Part shown: positions 60,601 through 64,000 of the stretch, one piece after another
Numbering within the stretch: position 1 is the first letter of the stretch
Layout: the number at the start of each line of letters is the position of its first letter
NCBI RefSeq assembly: GCF_021026345.1
Contig: NZ_JAJNCZ010000009.1
Coordinates: 1 to 64,000, forward strand
Length of the DNA: 64,000 bases
Origin: Rhizobium sp. GN54
GTDB lineage: Bacteria > Pseudomonadota > Alphaproteobacteria > Rhizobiales > Rhizobiaceae
Direction: 5' to 3'
Position numbers and translations under genes: made by a program
The notes under the pieces: generated by a model
Database searches by the model: none
Seen by the model: only the letters and a program-made list of their open reading frames with translations
Told to the model about the DNA's origin: nothing

Positions 60601-60691
60601 GCGGATGGGGCGACTTCCGGCGTGCGATGGAGGGCGGCCTGCGATGGCGTCGCTGGAACGTGCTCCTTTTGCCAGACCCGCTGTTCGACAT
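57677..60691 (-). CDS. Autotransporter with long Asp-Gly repeat
   Basis: This 1004-aa autotransporter has an extended basic signal region (SFQRRHRRPPSIARRKSPHP-like), a passenger with many short NSG/DG-rich strands (CNPAAPSSGDTVVC start, then beta-helix-like repeats), a 73-unit Asp-Gly stretch at residues about 533-678, and a C-terminal beta-barrel of about 300 residues ending in Arg-Ile-Arg-Trp. The barrel should insert in the outer membrane and expose the passenger. The DG stretch is likely a calcium-binding or flexible linker. The start follows GGGGAGAGAG. Confidence 0.87.
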   Translation of the reverse strand: MSNSGSGKRSTFQRRHRRPPSIARRKSPHPLRKAALASIFLLPDAGIALADCNPAAPSSGDTVVCDGNPAGYTTNGLDELYVDILAGTNFNGPFSASNTGLLDVTSAGNLNSVTLDDNDVVIFENSGNMNNGLVITGDGNYSVVNNAGSAINSPFSFTGDSDNSIANSGTLNNGVTIDGNGTTGIVNNSGAFINNGVFVIGASETDITNYGTIQSTVALGSGDDTIINYDPGSINGSVDQGSGNDLFRMEGGRVSASVQQAAGRDTFRLIGGEVTGNLEAGTGRDTMVWTGGLIGGIDMGDNRDRALFRGLDDAELKTIRVDGGMNRDTLTWEDTQGAGPQRLVNWELIALTESSSLQMTENLTLGDSGTATGTLTIDETSTLFGGGRQTSVLPFGSALVSVENSGVIDLASGSNSTTDSLTIQGDYLGDSGQLLLQSVLGDDTSPADKLVVSGGEASGVTRVGVENVGGEGARTQEDGILVVEATNGGTTAPRSFRLLHRVTAGAYEYLLFRGGEEDETAENWYLRNHLRDDGDGDGDGDGDGDGDGDGDGDGDGDGDGDGDGDGDGDGDGDGDGDGDGDGDGDGDGDGDGDGDGDGDGDGDGDGDGDGDGDGDGDGDGDGDGDGDGDGDGDGDGDGDGDGDGDGDGDGDGDGDGDGDGDGDGDGDGDGDGDGDGDGDDGGGSGFIPSYRPEVPIFTVLPSVSRGLLRSTLGTFHERHGEQNWFDSENPKHLVWTRMFGESYSQDLEGILNPSFDGTTWGIQAGAPVYKVEHANSQEDTLGLFLGYSRASGEIEGFALGRFDITVGTLDIDAYSIGGYWTHTWPGGGYVDAVLMHSWLDADTSSIGRYTSNVDGTAITASLEAGTKFDVHENWSIEPQAQLIWQHQDFDTVQDPGGRIAIDDENAWTGRIGARLLGSYDVNGAKVNPFLLANLWHEFGADSTVAFNATGFTSTREATTLELGTGLTADFDQNTRIYASVSYNTDVSGNDFHGIEGNVGLRIRW
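58658..59095 (-). repeat. 73 tandem Asp-Gly codon pairs
   Basis: The region encodes an unbroken run of (Asp-Gly)73 in the autotransporter. Codon third positions vary (GAC/GAT with GGC/GGT/GGA/GGG), so the protein unit is kept while the DNA is not a perfect microsatellite. Slipped-strand length change is possible. Confidence 0.9.
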
Positions 60692-60856
60692 GGCTCTCTC
60701 CCCGATCCTTGCAGTCCTTCGAGATGCTATCGATGGTGATTTCGTTCGATGTTCCAAACGCTAACAGAGTGGAAGGTTAACGCTTGATGCCGCCGCCATC
60801 GCCAGCGCCGAAGCAGTGTCCCCAATTGGCTCCCGCCCGTGAGTTTCTCGGGCAAA

Positions 60857-62104
60857 TCAAAGAAGGAGGAGCTTCTTCAGGACGGACACGACCTCCTTGT
60901 ATGGCAGCTTCGTCGCTCCTGCGACGGCGAATGGGATGAGAGCACCCGCGGCAACCGGAACCACTGCTGATCGACTGACCAGGACGACCGAAAGCTTTCG
61001 CGATGCCTCATAATGCTTTGCCGGATCCGACATCTCACTGTCAGGTTCGGGTGTGGGATCAGAAAATACGTTTCGCCCGATTGCCTTCCGTTCTGCCGTT
61101 CTGCAGTATTGGGTGGCCTGTGCGCCAAGCAGCGCCAGCCCCTCTTCCCTGAGGCGCGAAAGCGGAGGCGTAAACGCGGACAGCGGATAGGCGAAGAAGC
61201 TGATAACGATCGCCAGCCAGCCGCTCATCACCATGGTGAAGGTGGTCATCGTCAAGCCTTCGTGAAGAAAGTTCTTGGCAACCGCTGCGGCCACGGCACA
61301 GCTCATCCCGAAAACAAAGAAAACATACGCATTGGGGTATTGCGCAAGAAAGGCCAGCCCGCCCTTGCCGTCAGGATGGGTAGCGACCAGGCGCAAGTCC
61401 AGCCTTGCAAGCCCACGCAACAATTGCGCCCATACGAAATGCCGCCAGATCCCGCGCAAGAAGAGGAAGACGAACAGCGGCAGGCTGAAGCATATCGACC
61501 ACCATCCTGCCGCCGAGATCCTGTTGCCTGCCGGGAGGTGTTCAACCGCCCAGGAAGAGGTACCGACCGTGTGGAAGTTGAGATAGGAGAGACAGGACGC
61601 AAAAATCGCAATCAGCAAGCACATGAGTTCTGCTACGCGCGAATCGCGCTTCCGAAGCGCCGCCGAAACAATCGCCGCAGCTTCTGGAATGGACGCCGGC
61701 GCAATGATCGGTGCGCGGACCATCTGCGACAATTTCGCCTGTAACCCTCGTTCCACTTGCTGCTCGGCGAGAACAAAAGCGCCGATTCCGATGAAGAACT
61801 TCGCCCACACCCCGAGATCGGCCAGATAGGCACCGCGGCCGTGGTCCAGCGAAAAGCTGCGCGGAAGGCCGAGCAGGAACGGCACGCCCCATGCCAGCGC
61901 CACGAATAGCGCAGCACGCGCGGGCGCACGGAGCGCACTTTGGCGCAGCAACTTGAGTTGCTCCTGCAATTCGAAGAACGGACCGCCATGCGAGGCAAGA
62001 AACTCGCCAAGCTCCGTCGCATTGGAGTCCGTCCGGGGATCTTTTACTCTCAGGTCAGAGAGGGGCTCGGAGTGAGCTTCGTTCATCGCTTCGGTTACTC
62101 CCAT
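60857..62104 (-). CDS. Multi-pass membrane protein, unknown
   Basis: This 415-aa protein has several hydrophobic segments (AALFVALAWGVPFLLGL, LICFSLPLFVFLFLRGI-like, VFFVFGMSCAVAAAVA, MTTFTMVMSGWLAIVIS, ALIPFAVAGATKL). The N-terminus is cytosolic. A possible start is also MNEAHSEPL at 62086, closer to a GGAG site. No family was recognised. It is upstream of the autotransporter on the same strand (165-bp gap). Confidence 0.55.
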   Translation of the reverse strand: MGVTEAMNEAHSEPLSDLRVKDPRTDSNATELGEFLASHGGPFFELQEQLKLLRQSALRAPARAALFVALAWGVPFLLGLPRSFSLDHGRGAYLADLGVWAKFFIGIGAFVLAEQQVERGLQAKLSQMVRAPIIAPASIPEAAAIVSAALRKRDSRVAELMCLLIAIFASCLSYLNFHTVGTSSWAVEHLPAGNRISAAGWWSICFSLPLFVFLFLRGIWRHFVWAQLLRGLARLDLRLVATHPDGKGGLAFLAQYPNAYVFFVFGMSCAVAAAVAKNFLHEGLTMTTFTMVMSGWLAIVISFFAYPLSAFTPPLSRLREEGLALLGAQATQYCRTAERKAIGRNVFSDPTPEPDSEMSDPAKHYEASRKLSVVLVSRSAVVPVAAGALIPFAVAGATKLPYKEVVSVLKKLLLL

Positions 62105-62529
62105 GGGGAAGCAGATCTTGGGGCGAAACGCCGACGCAGAGAAAGCCTATCTTGCTGATGGAACTGCGCAAGTCGTTCGCCCGGGAGAACATGTTCGTAC
62201 CTGTTCGCACCTGTCGGTTTTAGGTGATTGAGCGAGTATGTATCCGTCGCACAGCCGCGGGAGGCGAACCCATCGGTGAGTGCAGGAGTGGCGGGAGTTA
62301 CATCCGCGACAATCCAGGCAGCGACCGCACCGTCAGAACGGAACGCAAGGTTTCTTGCGAGCGCCAACAGGGAGACTTGTCGAGATCAATTCCTTTCCCA
62401 TCACCCATTTTGGAGCATCGGTCGACGGCGCCCGATATCGCTCTGACCAACGATCAAGTTCCTGCGCTAATGGACCCGGCCGATGGCCCTCAGGCTTTCC
62501 AAATATTCAAGCTGATCAAGGAGCAGAGA
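62105..62529. other. Intergenic gap, nothing identified
   Basis: This 425-bp stretch between a divergent membrane-protein gene and a short plus-strand ORF contains only weak, unsupported frames. No RNA, repeat or operator was recognised. Confidence 0.5.
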
Positions 62530-62715
62530 ATGAGCTTTCCAGATGCCGAAACTTCCAAGGCCAACCGTCCGCTGAATATCAATCGTCGCGATCCGCTGCT
62601 TGGCGGCACAGTGCTCGTGGCTGCCTCTGCAGCCATTGCATCAGGTGCCCCGGGCACGGCCCGAGCGCAGGAACAGCCGGCCGGCGGCGGCACAGATCAG
62701 CGTCTCGCCTCCTGA
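62530..62715 (+). CDS. Short Tat-leader-like ORF, possible gene remnant
   Basis: This 61-aa ORF reads MSFPDAETSKANRPLNINRR then DPLLGGTVLVAASAAIASG, a twin-arginine signal with cleavage near ARAQE. It ends soon after, without a mature domain. Similar leaders occur in front of rhizobial arylsulfatases, so it may be the stump of a lost sulfatase gene. It could also be a translated secreted peptide. Confidence 0.45.
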   Translation: MSFPDAETSKANRPLNINRRDPLLGGTVLVAASAAIASGAPGTARAQEQPAGGGTDQRLAS

Positions 62716-62900
62716 TGGAAATATTGACCGCGGCGGCAACGGGTGCAACCGATCGCGATCGGCGGTCTTGGTCCTATCAAGTCCTGTCGCGTTATCAACT
62801 GCTGCTTGTCAGGGTCAAGTCAAGCTCTATTTCAAGCTCGGCACCACTGCGGTCGGGCAGCCATTTTCACAGTGTCACTGGAATTCGATGGAGGTTGTAA

Positions 62901-64000
62901 ATGCGAATTGGGATGAGAATAAGCCTACTTCTTCTTGCTGCCAGCGCGTTGACGGCAGCAACACCCTCACTGGCCCAAGAGGCAGCAGCGGAAAAGCCAA
63001 ACATCCTTGTCATTTTCGGCGATGATATCGGGCAGACCAATCTATCCACATACAGCTTCGGGCTCATGGGGTACACCACCCCAAATATCGACCGAATTGC
63101 GAACGAAGGTTTGAAGTTTACAGACTACTACGCCGAGCAAAGCTGCACCGCCGGACGCTCAACTTTCCTGACCGGCCAGGCCACGCTACGTACCGGACTT
63201 TCCAAGGTCGGCCTGCCCGGCGCCGATGTTGGGCTGCAACCCTCCGACGTAACAATCGCATCAATCCTCAAGGATCAGGGTTACGCCACGGGCCAGTTCG
63301 GCAAGAACCATCTTGGCGATAAGGACGAGTTCCTTCCGACGGCACATGGTTTCGACGAGTTCTTCGGCAATCTTTACCATCTCAATGCCGAAGAAGAACC
63401 CGAAAACTTCAACTACCCGCAGGACCCCGAGTTCCGCAAAAGTTTCGGGCCGCGCGGCGTCATCAAGGCCTCGGCTGACGGCAAGATAGAAGACACCGGA
63501 GCTCTGACGCGCAAGCGGATGGAAACCATAGATGATGAAACATCGGGGGCGGCGATAGACTTCATCGACAGGCAGGTGAAGGCAGACAAGCCGTTTTTCG
63601 TGTGGATGAACACGACACGGATGCATTTCCGCACACACGTCCGCCCCGAAAACCGCAGCAAACCAGGTCTGACAGCCTTGACCGAGTATGCCGACGGCAT
63701 GATCGAAACCGACAAGCTTGTTGGCACCGTCCTCGACAAGCTTGACCAACTTGGAATTGCTGAGAACACAATCGTGGTCTATACCACCGACAATGGCCCG
63801 CATCAGAACTCGTGGCCAGATGCCGGCACAACGCCGTTCCGGAGCGAGAAGAATACCAATTGGGAGGGTGCTTTCCGCGTGCCAGCGATGGTTCGTTGGC
63901 CCGGACACATCAAACCCGGTACCATCGCCACTGGCATCTTCTCGGGCCTTGACTGGTTGCCAACCCTGGCGGCTGCCGCTGGCGACGGCAACATAAAGGA
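62901..64000 (+). CDS. Type I sulfatase (arylsulfatase), partial
   Basis: The gene runs off the window. The N-terminus has a Sec signal (MRIGMRISLLLLAASALTAA, cleavage near SLAQE). The mature enzyme begins KPNILVIFGDDIGQTN with the metal-binding Asp pair, then the formylglycine motif CTAGRS (Cys converted by a sulfatase-modifying enzyme) and GQFGKNHLGD. It would remove sulfate from periplasmic or external aryl or sugar sulfates. A GGAGG site precedes the ATG. Confidence 0.9.
   Translation, partial: MRIGMRISLLLLAASALTAATPSLAQEAAAEKPNILVIFGDDIGQTNLSTYSFGLMGYTTPNIDRIANEGLKFTDYYAEQSCTAGRSTFLTGQATLRTGLSKVGLPGADVGLQPSDVTIASILKDQGYATGQFGKNHLGDKDEFLPTAHGFDEFFGNLYHLNAEEEPENFNYPQDPEFRKSFGPRGVIKASADGKIEDTGALTRKRMETIDDETSGAAIDFIDRQVKADKPFFVWMNTTRMHFRTHVRPENRSKPGLTALTEYADGMIETDKLVGTVLDKLDQLGIAENTIVVYTTDNGPHQNSWPDAGTTPFRSEKNTNWEGAFRVPAMVRWPGHIKPGTIATGIFSGLDWLPTLAAAAGDGNIK

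Overview
The window is high-GC chromosomal DNA from an alphaproteobacterium, most likely a member of the Rhizobiales close to Rhizobiaceae. The evidence is the gene order gyrA-coaD-two cyclophilins-queA-tgt, the glcDEF operon, the katA/oxyR pair, an EF-G-like factor, DUF1127, DUF3422 and DUF4864 proteins, and a rhizobial-type dispersed intergenic palindrome at 33161-33268. The assignment rests on recognised protein families, not on a database search.

From 1 to about 44100 the window is ordinary core genome. It holds LtrA, an EF-G-like GTPase, tRNA queuosine genes (queA-tgt), two peptidyl-prolyl isomerases, coaD, two tandem 46-aa membrane microproteins, gyrA, a MarC protein, a small lipoprotein, the glycolate oxidase operon glcDEF with a divergent LysR regulator, a DUF3422 membrane protein, a FadR-type regulator, a Nudix hydrolase, a Pit phosphate transporter with rsmE, gshA, a DUF937 protein, a DUF1127 protein, another LysR regulator, D-Ala-D-Ala ligase, divergent katA/oxyR, a flavin disulfide reductase, a solitary atpB, a Tat-exported dienelactone hydrolase, adhP, guaB, a Tat-exported metallo-beta-lactamase-fold hydrolase, a frameshifted MFS transporter, and a Ppx/GppA-rlmE-VOC operon.

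At 44123 there is a tRNA-Gln(CUG) gene, followed within about 150 bp by a large tyrosine recombinase. This marks the left border of an integrated genomic island. The island carries a minus-strand run: a DUF3102-like protein, a PD-(D/E)XK-type protein, a 177-aa protein, an AAA+ ATPase, an M41 zinc protease, and a broken RNase H-fold (DUF429-like) gene. The ATPase and protease together rebuild one FtsH-type AAA+ protease that is split inside the AAA module. Around this run lie a broken HNH endonuclease gene and a C-terminal scrap of an Mrr restriction enzyme, so the region has the look of a partly decayed defence-type island. No right border (repeat of the tRNA 3' end) was found by eye.

From about 55900 to 64000 the window holds a 567-aa protein of unknown function, an autotransporter with a 73-unit Asp-Gly linker, a multi-pass membrane protein, a short Tat-leader-like ORF and the start of a type I sulfatase that runs off the window end. 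Whether this part belongs to the island cannot be decided from the sequence. The most interesting target is the split FtsH-like protease with its nuclease-like partners at 47299-52747.
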